A stretch of DNA of 64,000 bases from Isoperla grammatica (Eukaryota; Arthropoda; Insecta; Plecoptera; Perlodidae), in the NCBI GenBank assembly GCA_945910005.1, contig OX246746.1:40712715-40776714 (forward strand), written 5' to 3'. Under the pieces are notes generated by a model, which searched no databases, was not told where the DNA came from, and was given only the letters and a program-made list of their open reading frames with translations. The translations under genes were made by a program, and so were the position numbers. Below, in pieces: positions 31,570 to 43,854 of this stretch. Position 1 is the stretch's first letter. Every line of letters begins with the position of its first letter.

Positions 31570-34500
31570 CACAGGCGACACGCTACAGGCAGCTCAGTGG
31601 CCGGGCCCACCACGACACAGACAGCTCAGTGGCCGGGCCCACCACGACACAGACAGCTCAGTGGCCGGGCCCACCACGCTACAGGCAGCTCAGTGGCCGG
31701 GCCCACCACGCTACAGACAGCTCAGTGGCCGGGCCCACCACGCTACAGGCAGCTCAGTGGCCGGGCCCACCACGCTACAGGCGGCTCAGTGGCCGGGCCC
31801 ACCACGCAACAGGCAGCTCAGTGGCCGGGCCCACCACGCTACAGACAGCTCAGTGGCCGGGCCCACCACGCTACAGACAGCTCAGTGGCCGGGCCCACCA
31901 CGCTACAGGCAGCTCAGTGGCCGGGCCCACCACGCTACAGACAGCTCAGTGGCCGGGCCCACCACGCTACAGACGGCTCAGTGGCAGCGTAGGACACAGT
32001 TGCCGGGCCCACCACGCTACAGGCAGCTCAATGGCCGGGCCCACCACGCTACAGACAGCTCAGTGGCCGGGCCCACCACGCTACAGACAGCTCAGTGGCA
32101 GCGTAGGACACAGTGGCCGGGCCCACCACGACACAGACAGCTCAGTGGCCGCGAAGGACACAGTGGCCGGGCCCACCACGACACAGACAGCTCAGTGGCA
32201 GCGTAGGACACAGTTGCCGGGCCCACCACGACACAGACAGCTCAGTGGCAGCGTAGGACACAGTGGCCGGGCCCACCACGACACAGACAGCTCAGTGTCA
32301 GCGTAGGACACAGTTGCCGGGCCCACCACGACACAGACAGCTCAGTGGCAGCGTAGGACACAGTTGCCGGGCCCACCACGAAACAGACAGCTCAGTGGCC
32401 GCGAAGGACACAGTGGCCGGGCCCACCAAGACACAACAGCTCAGTGGCAGCGACGGACACAGTGGCCGGGCCCACCACGACACAGACAGCTCAGTGGCAG
32501 CGTAGCACACAGTTGCCGGGCCCACCATGACACAGACAGCTCAGTGGCAGCTTAGGACACAGTGGCCGGGCCCACCACGACACAGACAGCTCAGTGGCAG
32601 CGTAGGAGTCTGTTGCCGGGCCCACCAAGACACAGATAGCTCAGTAGCAGCTTAGGACACAGTGGCCGGGCCCACCACGACACAGACAGCTCAGTGGCAG
32701 CTTAGGACACAGTGGCCGGGCCCACCACGACACAGACAGCTCAGTGGCAGCGTAGGACACAGTGGCCGGGCCCACCACGACACAGACAGCTCAGTAGCAG
32801 CTTAGGACACAGTGGCCGGGCCCACCACGACACAGACAGCTCAGTGGCAGCGTAGGACACAGTGGCCGGGCCCACCACGACACAGACAGCTCAGTGGCCG
32901 GGCCCACCACGACACAGACAGCTCAGTGGCAGCGAAGGACACAGTGGCCGGGCCCACCACGACACAGACAGCTCAGTGGCCGGGCCCACTACGACACAGA
33001 CAGCTCAGTGGCAGCGTAGGACACAGTAGCCGGGCCCGCCACGACACAGACAGCTCAGTGGCAGCGTAGGACACAGTGGCCGGGCCTACCACGACACAGA
33101 CAGCTCAGTGGCAGCGTAGGACACAGTAGCCGGGCCCACCACGACACAGACAGCTCAGTGGCCGCGAAGGACACAGTGGCCGGGCCCACCACGACACAGA
33201 CAGCTCAGTGGCCGCGAAGGACACAGTGGCCGGGCCCACCACGACACAGACCGCTCAGTGGCAGCGTAGGACACAGTGGCCGGGCCCACCACGACACAGA
33301 CAGCTCAGTGACAGTATAGGACACAGTGGCCGGGCCCACCACGACACAGACAGCTCAGTAGCAGCTTAGGACACAGTGACCAGGCCCACCACGCACAGAA
33401 AGCTCAGTGGCAGCGTAGGACACAGTGGCCAGGCCCACCACGACACAGACAGCTCAGTGGCCAGGCCAACCACGACACAGACAGCTCAGTGGCAGCGTAG
33501 GACACAGTGGCCGGGCCCACCACGACACAGACAGCTCAGTTGCCGGGCCCACCACGACACAGACAGCTCAGTGGCAGCGTAGGACACAGTGGCCGGGCCC
33601 ACCACGACACAGACAGCTCAGTGGCCGGGCTCACCACGACACAGACAGCTCAGTGGCAGCGTAGGACACAGTTGCCGGGCCCACCACGACACAGACAGCT
33701 CAGTGGCAGCGTAGGACACAGTTGCCGGGCCCAGCACGACACAGACAGCTCAGTGGCAGCGTAGGACACAGTGGCCGGGCCCACTACGACACAGACAGCT
33801 CAGTGGCAGCGTAGGACACAGTGGCCGGGCCCACCACGACACAGACAGCTCAGTGGCCGGGCCCACCACGAAACAGACAGCTCAGTGACAGCGTAGGACA
33901 CAGTAGCCGGGCCCACCACGACACCGACAGCTCAGTGTCAGCGTAGGACACAGTGGCCGGGCCCACCACGACACAGACAGCTCAGTGGCAGCGTAGGACA
34001 CAGTGGCCAGGCCCACCATGACACAGACAGCTCAGTGGCTGCGTAGGCCACAGTTGCCGGGCCCACCTTGACACAGACAGCTCAGTGGCAGCGTAGGACA
34101 CAGTGGCCGGGCCCACCACGACACAGACAGCTCAGTGGCAGCAAAGGACACAGTTGCCGGGCCCACCACGACACAGACAGCTCAGTGGCAGCGTAGGACA
34201 CAGTGGCCGGGCCCACCACGACCCAGACAGCTCAGTGGCAGCGTAGGACACAGTGGCCGGGCCCACCACGACACAGACAGCTCAGTGGCCGCGAAGGACA
34301 CAGTGGCCGGGCCCACCACGACACAGACAGCTCAGTGGCAGCGTAGGACACTGTTGCCGGGCCCACCACGACACAGACAGCTCAGTGGCAGCGTAGGACA
34401 CAGTGGCCGGGGCCACCACGACACAGACAGCTCAGTGGCAGCGTAGGACACAGTTGCCGGGCCCACCACGACACAGACAGCTCAGTAGCAGCTTAGGACA

Positions 34501-35742
34501 CAGTGACCGGGCCCACCATGACACAGACAGCTCAGTGGCAGCGTAGGACACAGTGGCCGGGCCCACCACGACACAGACAGCTCAGTTGCCAGGCCCACCA
34601 CGACACAGGCAGCTCAGTGGCAGCGAAGGACACAGTTGCCGGGCCCACCACGACACAGACAGCTCAGTGGCAGCGTAGGACACAGTGGCCAGGACAACCA
34701 CGACACAGACAGCTCAGTTGCCAGGCCCACCACGACACAGGCAGCTCAGTGGCAGCGTAGGACACAGTGGCCGGGCCCACCACGACACAGACAGCTCAGT
34801 GGCCGGGCCCACATGACACAGACAGCTAAGTGGCCGGGCCCACCACGACACAGACAGCTCAGTGGCAGCGTAGGACACAGTGGCCGGAACCACCACGACA
34901 CAGACAGCTCAGTGGCAGCGAAGGACACAGTTGCCGGGGCCACCACGACACAGACAGCTCACTGGCAGCGTAGGACACAGTTGCCGGGCCCACCACGACA
35001 CAGACAGCTCAGTGGCAGCGTAGGACACAGTGGCCGGGCCCACCTTGACACAGACAGCTCAGTGGCAGCGTAGGACACAGTGGCCGGGCCCACCACGACA
35101 CCGATAGCTCAGTGGCAGCGTAGAACACAGTTGCCGGGCCCACCACGACACAGACAGCTCTTTGGCAGCTTAGGACACAGTGACCGGGCCCACCACGACA
35201 CAGACAGCTCAGTGGCAGCGTAGAACACAGTTGCCGGGCCCACCACGACACAGACAGCTCAGTGGCAGCGTAGGACACAGTTGCCGGGCCCACCACGACA
35301 CAGACAGCTCAGTGGCAGCGTAGGACACAGTTGCCGGGCCCACCACGACACAGACAGCTCAGTGACAGCGTAGGACACAGTTGCCGGGCCCACCACGACA
35401 CAGACAGCTCAGTGGCAGCGTAGGACACAGTGGCCGGGCCCACCACGAAACAGACAGCTCAGTGGCAGCGTAGGACACAGTAGCCGGGCTCACCACGACA
35501 CAGACAGCTAAGTGGCCGGGCCCACCACGACACAGACAGCTCAGTGGCAGCGTAGGACACAGTAGCCGGGCTCACCACGACACAGACAGCTCAGTGGCCG
35601 GGCCCACCATGACACAGACAGCTAACTGGCCGGGCCCACCACGACACAGACAGCTCATAGGCCGGGCCCACCACGACACAGACAGCTCAGTGGTAGCGTA
35701 AGACACAGTGGCCGGGCCCACCACGACACAGACAGCTCACCA
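31570..35742. repeat. 4.2-kb GC-rich minisatellite with 32- and 50-bp units
   Basis: Core GGCCGGGCCCACCACGACAC then AGACAGCTCAGT makes a 32-bp unit. A longer 50-bp unit adds GGCAGCGTAGGACACAGT. The left end (31600-31970) is all 32-bp units with CGCTACAG in place of CGACACAG; from about 31980 on, 50-bp units dominate with scattered 32-bp ones. Each unit has the palindrome GGGCCC. All open frames in it are artefacts. Confidence 0.97.
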
Positions 35743-37784
35743 GGTTCACAAGCATGTCGCGAGACATGCTTGCCCGTGTGGGGGCTAGCATGCTATGTGA
35801 ACCATCTCGCGAGACATGCTTGCCCGTGTGGGTGCTAGCATGCTATGTGAACCATCTCGCGCGACATGCTTGCCCGTGTGGGGGCTAGCATGCTATGTTG
35901 AACATCTCGCGAGACATGCTTTCCCGTGTGGGGGCTAGCATGCTATGTGAACCATCTCGCGAGACATGCTTGCCCGTGTGGGGGCTAGCATGCTATGTGA
36001 ACCATCTCGCGAGACATGCTTGCCCGTGTGTGGGCTACCATGCTATGTAAACCATCTCGCGAGACATGCTTGCCCGTGTGGGGGCTAGCATGCTATGTGA
36101 ACCATCTCGCGAGACATGCTTGCCCGTGTGGGGGCTAGCATGCTATGTGAACCATCTCGCGCGACATGCTTGCCCGTGTGGGGGCTAGCATGCTATGTGA
36201 ACCATCTCGCGAGACATGCTTTCCCGTGTGGGGGCTAGCATGCTATGTGAACCATCTCGCGAGACATGCTTGCCCGTGTGGGTGCTAGCATGCTATGTGA
36301 ACCATCTCGTGCGACATGCTTGCCCGTGTGGGGGCTAGCATGCTATGTTAACCATCTCGCGAGACATGCTTTCCCGTGTGGGGGCAAGCATGCTATGTGA
36401 ACCATCTCGCGAGACATGCTTGCCCGTGTGGGGGCTAGCATGCTATGTGAACCATCTCGCGAGACATGCTTGCCCGTGTGTGGGCTACCATGCTATGTAA
36501 ACCATCTCGCGAGACATGCTTGCCCGTGTGGGGGCTAGCATGCTATGTGAACCATCTCGCGAGACATGCTTGCCCGTGTGGGGGCTAGCATGCTATGTGA
36601 ACCATCTCGCGCGACATGCTTGCCCGTGTGGGGGCTAGCATGCTATGTGAACCATCTCGCGAGACATGCTTTCCCGTGTGGGGGCTAGCATGCTATGTGA
36701 ACCATCTCGCGAGACATGCTTGCCCGTGTGGGGGCTAGCATGCTATGTGAACCATCTCGCGAGACATGCTTGCCCGTGTGGGGGCTAGCATGCTATGTGA
36801 ACCATCTCGCGCGACATGCTTGCCCGTGTGGGGGCTAGCATGCTATGTGAACTATCTCGCGAGACATGCTTGCCCGTGTGGGGGCTAGCATGCTATGTGA
36901 ACCATCTCGCGAGACATGCTTGCCCGTGTGGGGGCTAGCATGCTATGTGAACTATCTCGCGAGACATGCTTGCCAGTGTGGGGGCTAGCATGCTATGTAA
37001 ACCATCTTGCGAGACATGCTTGCCCGTGTGGGGGCTAGAATGCTATGTGAACTATCTCGCGAGACATGCTTGCCCGTTTGGGGGCTACCATGCTATGTAA
37101 ACCATCTCGCGAGACATGCTTGCCCGTGTGGGGGCTACCATGCTATGTGAACTATCTCGCGAGACATGCTTGCCCGTGTGGGGGCTAGCATGCTATGTGA
37201 ACTATCTCGCGAGACATGCTTGCCCGTGTGGGGGCTACCATGCTATGTAAACCATCTCGCGAGACATGCTTGCCCGTGTGGGGTCTACCATGCTATGTAA
37301 ACCATCTCGCGACACATGCTTGCCAGTGTGGGGGCTAGCATGCTATGTGAACCATCTCGCGAGACATGCTTGCCCGTGTGGGGGCTAGCATGCTATGTGA
37401 ACCATCTCGCGAGACATGCTTGCTCGTGTGGGGGCTAGCATGCTATGTGAACCATCTCGCGAGACATGCTTGCCCGTGTTGGGGGCTAGCATGCTATGTG
37501 AACCATCTCGCGAGACATGCTTGCCCGTGTGGGGGCTAGCATGCTATGTGAACCATCTCGCGAGACATGCTTGCTCGTGTGGGGGCTAGCATGCTATGTG
37601 AACCATCTCACGACACATGCTTGCCAGTGTGGGGGCTAGCATGCTATGTGAACCATCTCGCGAGACATGCTTGCCCGTGTGGGGGCTACCATGCTATGTG
37701 AACCATCTCGCGAGACATGCTTGCCCGTGTGGGTGCTAGCATGCTATGTGAACCATCTCGCGAGACATGCTTGCTCGTGTGGGG
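35743..37784. repeat. 2.0-kb array of 50-bp units containing TCTCGCGAGA
   Basis: About 41 units: ACCATCTCGCGAGACATGCT, then TGCCCGTGTGGGGGCTAGCA and TGCTATGTGA. About 32 units keep the perfect 10-bp palindrome TCTCGCGAGA; the rest have CTCGCGCGAC, CTCGTGCGAC, CTTGCGAGAC, CTCGCGACAC or CTCACGACAC. Positions 35821-36270 and 36271-36720 share the same variant pattern, a 450-bp higher-order unit. The array abuts the 32/50-bp array directly. Confidence 0.97.
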
Positions 37785-39785
37785 CCGTCTTTAAAACTTT
37801 TGTTGAGGGGAGTTGCGGGAATGTTTTACTAAAGAGTGAACGATGGAATGATGCTCGACCAGGGAAGGGGAGAACAACTTATCCCTGTTAATTTGAGAGT
37901 GGTATTCAATTACTTATGGAATTGCGATAACATCCATTGTTGTTTAGCTATTTAAGAAGTATACTCTGTTATAAATAAATGGCTCCAGCTCTACTCAGTG
38001 TATTGTATGACACGTTGGCGCGTTAAGTGAAGATATCAAATGAACTAATTTTCCCGCTTAGAAGAGGCATTGCATTCATAAGTGAGATGCAGCACGTACG
38101 TGCTATTCTCCAACACTTCACTGCAGAGCTTGTATACCAATTAACATAGAGACGGATACAACTTATACAAAACTTCATAAACATTGTGCTTTTACGCAGC
38201 CTTGTAGCATTATTATAGCTTGCATACGTAATTTAATTAATGAATTAATTTAACAATAGGTGTACTCACCCTTAATTTACAAAGTTTTTTATCAACTGAT
38301 TTATTTAAAATTTTATCAAACACTTATCGTTATTTCAGAAATAATTAATAATAATCAATTTAATTAACATATAACGTATTCTATTTGAAATATTTCAACA
38401 TTTTTAAAAGAAACATACTTCATTAGTTGTTTGGGAGTGGCAAATATTCCTCAGATGTTTACTTAACTTAATGAAGATTGGTCTTTGAGTAGTTTTCCAT
38501 GTGCGTGTGCAATGCGCATATAGACCTGGGTACAGACACTGGCCACATTACTTCGAGAGCAGTTTCACAACAAGATGAAGTAATGTAGTATCAACATTCA
38601 TGCCCCTCAGCTGACATGTGGGCGATTCGCCTTTTATTACATCTGCCATTGCCCGTGTACCCCTGCACGGACACCCCCCCACCTCTCTCCCCCAACCCTC
38701 ACGCCAACAACGCGGTCATGTCATCTATCATGGCTACCGACGTTCCCAGAAAATGCCTGGTAAATACTTCATCTAATAGTTTCAGCTACTCTTGTGCTAA
38801 ACCCAGGATTGGCCAAACAAAACCCCAGACTATGAATGTCTTAGTAGGAAGTGTTGAGTTAAATATTTAGATACCAGAATCATTACTTAACTGCATCCTA
38901 ACGAAAGAAGTGCATTTAATCTTCTGATCCATGATTACTGCAGCAAGAAACTGTGTCCTATCTGTATGTTCGTGTACTAGTTGTGAAGAATATTGCACCG
39001 CAGTCCACAGCCACAATAACTCACCGTACGAGCTACTTTCGGCAAAGCATTGGTATACGATTGATAAGACAAACATGTTTAGAAGTTCATATAAATGCTC
39101 AGGGCGCTTTTAGCATAAGGGGAAAAATAGATTATCGTCTCGATTAGCATCGTTGCCCAAATAGACAGAATGTGTTTTTTCTCTTTAGAGACTGAGGCAC
39201 TGATAACCTTGCTGTTTTGTGCCTTAAAACTCTAAGAATAATAATTTAGAGGGCAAATGCGCATAAACGAGTACCATATACATTTAAACTTTTTTTTAAT
39301 AATCAGTGAATAACAATAATGCTTACTACTTAGTATGTTAAACATTTGCTTAAAAGTGGTCAAATGTGATTGATTGTCATGAGTTTCTTTGTAACCTAAC
39401 GCTTTGGTACCTTTCTTTGGCATGTGTCCTCCAGTGAAAACAATGCAAAACATGAGAACAGTAACCGCTTATTGTTCTGCGGCTAAAATACTCAGTCACA
39501 GCTTTGTACCCTTACCTATTAGTACTAGTGTGCATTACTACTTTACTTGTTTGTAGAATGTAGATAGTTATGTTATTAGGTGTATGTAAAAGTAGTTGAT
39601 TGCATTCAATTCTACAACTGAATGGATAAGCATTATGAAACACTTTTGTACGTATAATTTATAAGTAGGCTATACATACAAACTCATAAAACATAAACAA
39701 CACATGCAGTACATAATCCATAAGAAGAAAACAATATGCATACAAATACAGAAATGCATCATAAATGATACACGTCATGAAACAG
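37785..39785. other. Unannotated intergenic sequence
   Basis: No gene supported. CGTCTCGATTAGCATCGTTG near 39138 matches part of SINE-1 and may be a remnant. Confidence 0.4.
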
Positions 39786-40091
39786 AATAATATTAAATGA
39801 AAAAAATACTTTTTTTAAAAAACAACGCTTATATTAAAATGCACTAAAAAGTAAAAAATAAATTTTCGCCCAACAAAGTTTTGCCTAACTCGGAAAATAA
39901 AAGCGTTGGGCGCTTTCCCTGCATAAACAGCAGAATATTGCTATCTATGTCAATACCGAAAGCGCCCAACGCTTTTATTTTCCGAGTTAGGCAAAACTTT
40001 GTTGGGCGAAAATTTATTTTTTACTTTTTAGTGCATTTTAATTTAAGCGTTGTTTTTTAAAAAAAGTATTTTTTTCATTTAATATTATTTT
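39786..40091. repeat. Long palindrome, second copy
   Basis: Arms of about 130 bp around the same loop (CCCTGCATAAACAGCAG). It differs from copy 1 in both arms together (GCCTAACTCGG against GCCTCACTCGG), so paired bases changed in step. Confidence 0.92.
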
Positions 40092-40311
40092 ATACTTTTT
40101 AGTCTTAAAGAATCTTGCAATCAAATATATGCTCACTGGACGTGTCCGAATTTAGAAGACTGCATACTTGTGTACTTGTACTTGTTAACTTCACTCGCAA
40201 ACTAGCGTGCTCGCATTGCAAACTTGAATTTCGGACAGTTCCGTTCATGCACGATCCAGCGATCGGCCAATAATGCTTATGAAAAGTGGGGTTATGTGGC
40301 TATGGGAGAAT

Positions 40312-40727
40312 TATATTATATTGTATAATATTATATTATATTATATTATATTATATTATATTATATTATATTATATTATATTATATTATATTATATTATA
40401 TTATATTATATTATATTATATTATATTATATTATATTATATTATATTATATTATATTATATTATATTATATTATATTATATTATATTATATTATATTATA
40501 TTATATTATATTATATTATATTATATTATATTATATTATATTATATTATATTATATTATATTATATTATATTATATTATATTATATTATATTATATTATA
40601 TTATATTATATTATATTATATTATATTATATTATATTATATTATATTATATTATATTATATTATATTATATTATATTATATTATATTATATTATATTATA
40701 TTATATTATATTATATTATATTATATT
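40312..40727. repeat. (TTATA)n microsatellite, about 400 bp
   Basis: About 80 nearly perfect TTATA units; the first few are irregular (TTGTATAATA). Confidence 0.98.
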
Positions 40728-41033
40728 AAAACAATCAATTCCTACCGTGATAGAAAACAGCAGTTGCGCTAGCACCAACTACCACCAACTAACACCAACG
40801 ATCAACTGTGAGGTCGAACCACGCGAAGGGAACGCACCTATGCGTACATGGTGAATGACTCACCGCACGGGGTTGTACCATACTAACAAGTGGAGCGTAT
40901 TGACATTCTTGCTGCATAGAAACATATCCGATGCTTTCGTCACGGATATTTGAGTCCCGAACCATGCCTGCATGTGGTTGGCCCATCCTCACTAGCTGTG
41001 ACTAATTTCCCATATGAAGCTAATTGTTTAATA

Positions 41034-42340
41034 ATTTAACCATGGTGGATTAATTAATAAGTGAATCTGATCATTGATTCATATATTGTCATTTAGAAAA
41101 TACGACTGTGTGAAAATTTCAGCTCGATCGGACGTTGGGAAGTGGGTGAAATATCGATTAATTAATTATGATGGTTTAATTAATTATTTAATAAATATGA
41201 CAATTGATTCATGTATTGTCATTAGAATACGTCTGTGTGAAAACTTTGAGCTCAATTTGACGTTCGGAAGTGGGTGAAATATCGATTCCCATTTAAAACA
41301 TCAATTAATTAATTATGATGGCTTCATTGAATATTTAGTAAATATGACAATTGATTCATGTATTGTCATTAAGAATACGTCTGTGTGAAAACTTTCAACT
41401 CGATTCGACGTTGGGAAGTGGGTGAAACATCGATTCCCATATAAAACATTAATTAATTATGATGAATTAATTGAATATTTAATAAATGTGACAATTGATT
41501 CGTGTATTGTCATTAAAAATACGTCTGTGTGAAAACGTTCAGCTCAGTTCAACGTTGGAAAGTGGGTGAAATATCGATTTCCATATAAAACATCAATTAA
41601 TTAATTAATTATGATAAATAAATTGATTATTTAGTAAATATGACAATTGATTCGTGTATTGTCATTAAGAACACGTCTGTGTGAAAACTTTTAACTCGAT
41701 TTGACGTTGGGAAGTGGGTTAAACTTCAATTCTCATATAAAACATCAATTAATTAATTATGATGAATTAATTGACGATTGAGTAAATATGACAATTGATT
41801 CGTGTGAAGTCATTAAGAATACGTCTGTGTAAAAACTTTCAACTCGATTTGACGTTAGGAAGGGGACTGTACATCGATTTTCATATAAAACATCAATTAA
41901 TTAATTATGATGAATTAATTGACGATTTAGTAAATGTGACAATTGATTCGTGTATTATCATTAAAAATACGTCTGTGTGAAATCTTTTAATTCGATTTAA
42001 CGTTTGAAAGTGGGTTAAACATCGATTTCCATATAAAACATGAATTAATTTATGATGATAAATTAATTAACAATTTAGTAAATATGACAGTTGATTCATG
42101 TATTGTCATTAGAACTACGTCTGTGTACAAAATTTCAGCTTGATCGGACATTTAAAAGTAGGTGAAATATCGATTCAAAGATTCATCGATTTCCATGTAA
42201 AACATTAATTAATTAATCATGATGAACTAATTGACAATTTAGTAAATATGACAGTTGATTCATGTATTGTCATCAGGAATACGTCTGAGTAAAAAATTTT
42301 AGCTTGATCGGACACCTAGAAGTAGGTGCAATATCGATTC
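41034..42340 (-). repeat. ~148-bp satellite, about nine units (inverted)
   Basis: TACGTCTGTGTGAAAAC or close variants recur about every 148 bp, with GAAGTGGGTGAAA-type blocks and AATTAATTATGATG between. Same family as 11215-12285 and 52520-53290. Confidence 0.9.
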
Positions 42341-42456
42341 AAAGATTTCGTCCAGACAAACAAGGCAAGTTAATATAAGCGTTGTAATAATAATAATAAT
42401 AAAATACGGTACACAGAACATTAATATAGTAAATGATGGAATATAAACTCGATGAG

Positions 42457-43477
42457 TAAAGGCGAAGTGGATGGTTGTCCTGTGGGTAGTGAATGATGCG
42501 GGGGGTGGGGGTGGAGGATGGAGCAATGTGCTCTTGACCTCCGCCGCACTCCAAGGTCATGCACGAAGTGGATGGTTGTCCTGTGGGTAGTGAATGATGC
42601 GGGGGGTGGGGGTGGAGGATGGAGCAATGTGCTCTTGACCTCCGCCGCACTCCAAGGTCATGCACGAAGTGGATGGTTGTCCTGTGGGTAGTGAATGATG
42701 CGGGGGGTGGGGGTGGAGGATGGAGCAATGTGCTCTTGACCTCCGCCGCACTCCAAGGTCATGCACGAAGTGGATGGTTGTCCTGTGGGTAGTGAATGAT
42801 GCGGGGGGTGGGGGTGGAGGATGGAGCAATGTGCTCTTGACCCCCGCCGCACTCCAAGGTCATGCACGAAGTGGATGGTTGTCCTGTGGGTAGTGAATGA
42901 TGCGGGGGGTGGGGGTGGAGGATGGAGCAATGTGCTCTTGACCTCCGCCGCACTCCAAGGTCATGCACGAAGTGGATGGTTGTCCTGTGGGTAGTGAATG
43001 ATGCGGGGGGTGGGGGTGGAGGACAATGTGCTCTTGACCTCCGCCGCACTCCAAGGTCATGCACGAAGTGGATGGTTGTCCTGTGGATAGTGAATGATGC
43101 GGGGGGTGGGGGTGGAGGATGGAGCAATGTGCTCTTGACCTCCGCCGCACTCCAAGGTCATGCACGAAGTGGATGGTTGTCCTGTGGGTAGTGAATGATG
43201 CGGGGGGTGGGGGTGGAGGATGGAGCAATGTGCTCTTGACCCCCGCCGCACTCCAAGGTCATGCACGAAGTGGATGGTTGTCCTGTGGGTAGTGAATGAT
43301 GCGGGGGGTGGGGGTGGAGGATGGAGCAATGTGCTCTTGACCCCCGCCGCACTCCAAGGTCATGCACGAAGTGGATGGTTGTCCTGTGGGTAGTGAATGA
43401 TGCGGGGGGGGGGGAATGGAGGATGGAGCAATGTGCTCTTGACCTCCGCCGCACTCCAAGGTCATGCACGAAGTGGA
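42457..43477. repeat. 101-bp minisatellite, ten copies
   Basis: Starts CGAAGTGGATGGTTGTCCTG at 42463 and repeats at 101-bp steps, with GCGGGGGGTGGGGGTGGAGG and CTCTTGACCTCCGCCGCACT blocks. Copies are nearly identical; one lacks ATGGAG at about 43022. Frames in it are artefacts. Confidence 0.97.
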
Positions 43478-43668
43478 GGCTCAGCGTTAAGACGCGATAC
43501 TGCTGGTTCGACTCCGGCCACCGGCAATCCTGACTGAAGATTCTTTCCTAAGTTTTCCTCAGTCGCAAATGCGAATGCTGGGATTGATTCCTACTAACAG
43601 CCCTTGGACATTCCTTCCCAAATATCCAAAGACCCTAATAACCTAGTTAGTCACCTGAAGAGAGGCAT
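43478..43668 (+). mobile_element. SINE-2 copy (tRNA-derived)
   Basis: B box GGTTCGACTCCGGCCACCGG, then body AAGTTTTCCTCAGTCGCAAA and CTACTAACAGCCCTTGGACA, ending CACCTGAAGAGAGGCAT. Shared with 56375-56590. The 3' end serves as the target of the next SINE. Confidence 0.7.
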
Positions 43669-43854
43669 GCCGGCGCATTTGGCCGAGGTCGATTAGGCGT
43701 TGGTATAGTAAACCGCGGTCTCTGCGTTCCAGGTTCGAATCCTGGCTTGGGCATGGATGTCATGTGGCGTTATTTCATCCTCATAATCACCCACTCATCG
43801 TCTCGATTAGCTTCGTTGCAAAAATGTAGGACGTAAAACCCCAAATATCATCAT
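43669..43854 (+). mobile_element. SINE-1 copy (tRNA-Ser/Leu-like head)
   Basis: A-box region TTGGCCGAGGTCGATTAGGC and B box GGTTCGAATCC with its arm, then a body with GGATGTCATGTGGCGTTATT and 3' end GGACGTAAAACCCCAAATAT followed by CATCAT. Flanked by CTGAAGAGAGGCAT and CTGAAGAGGGGAACAT, a slightly decayed target duplication. Confidence 0.85.

Larger units (their letters stand above)
39786..42385 (-). mobile_element. Satellite-palindrome composite element, copy 2 (inverted, interrupted)
   Basis: Reverse orientation of copies 1 and 3: palindrome 39786-40091, junction AGTCTTAAAGAATCTTGCAA, then satellite units to 42340 and the end TTAATATAAGCGTTGT at 42385. About 900 bp of unrelated sequence including a (TTATA)n tract (40134-41033) separates the palindrome from the satellite block. 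Confidence 0.72.

Noticed and set aside
40273..40854. Plus-strand frame of 193 codons rich in Ile, Leu and Tyr
   Set aside because: Produced by the (TTATA)n tract.
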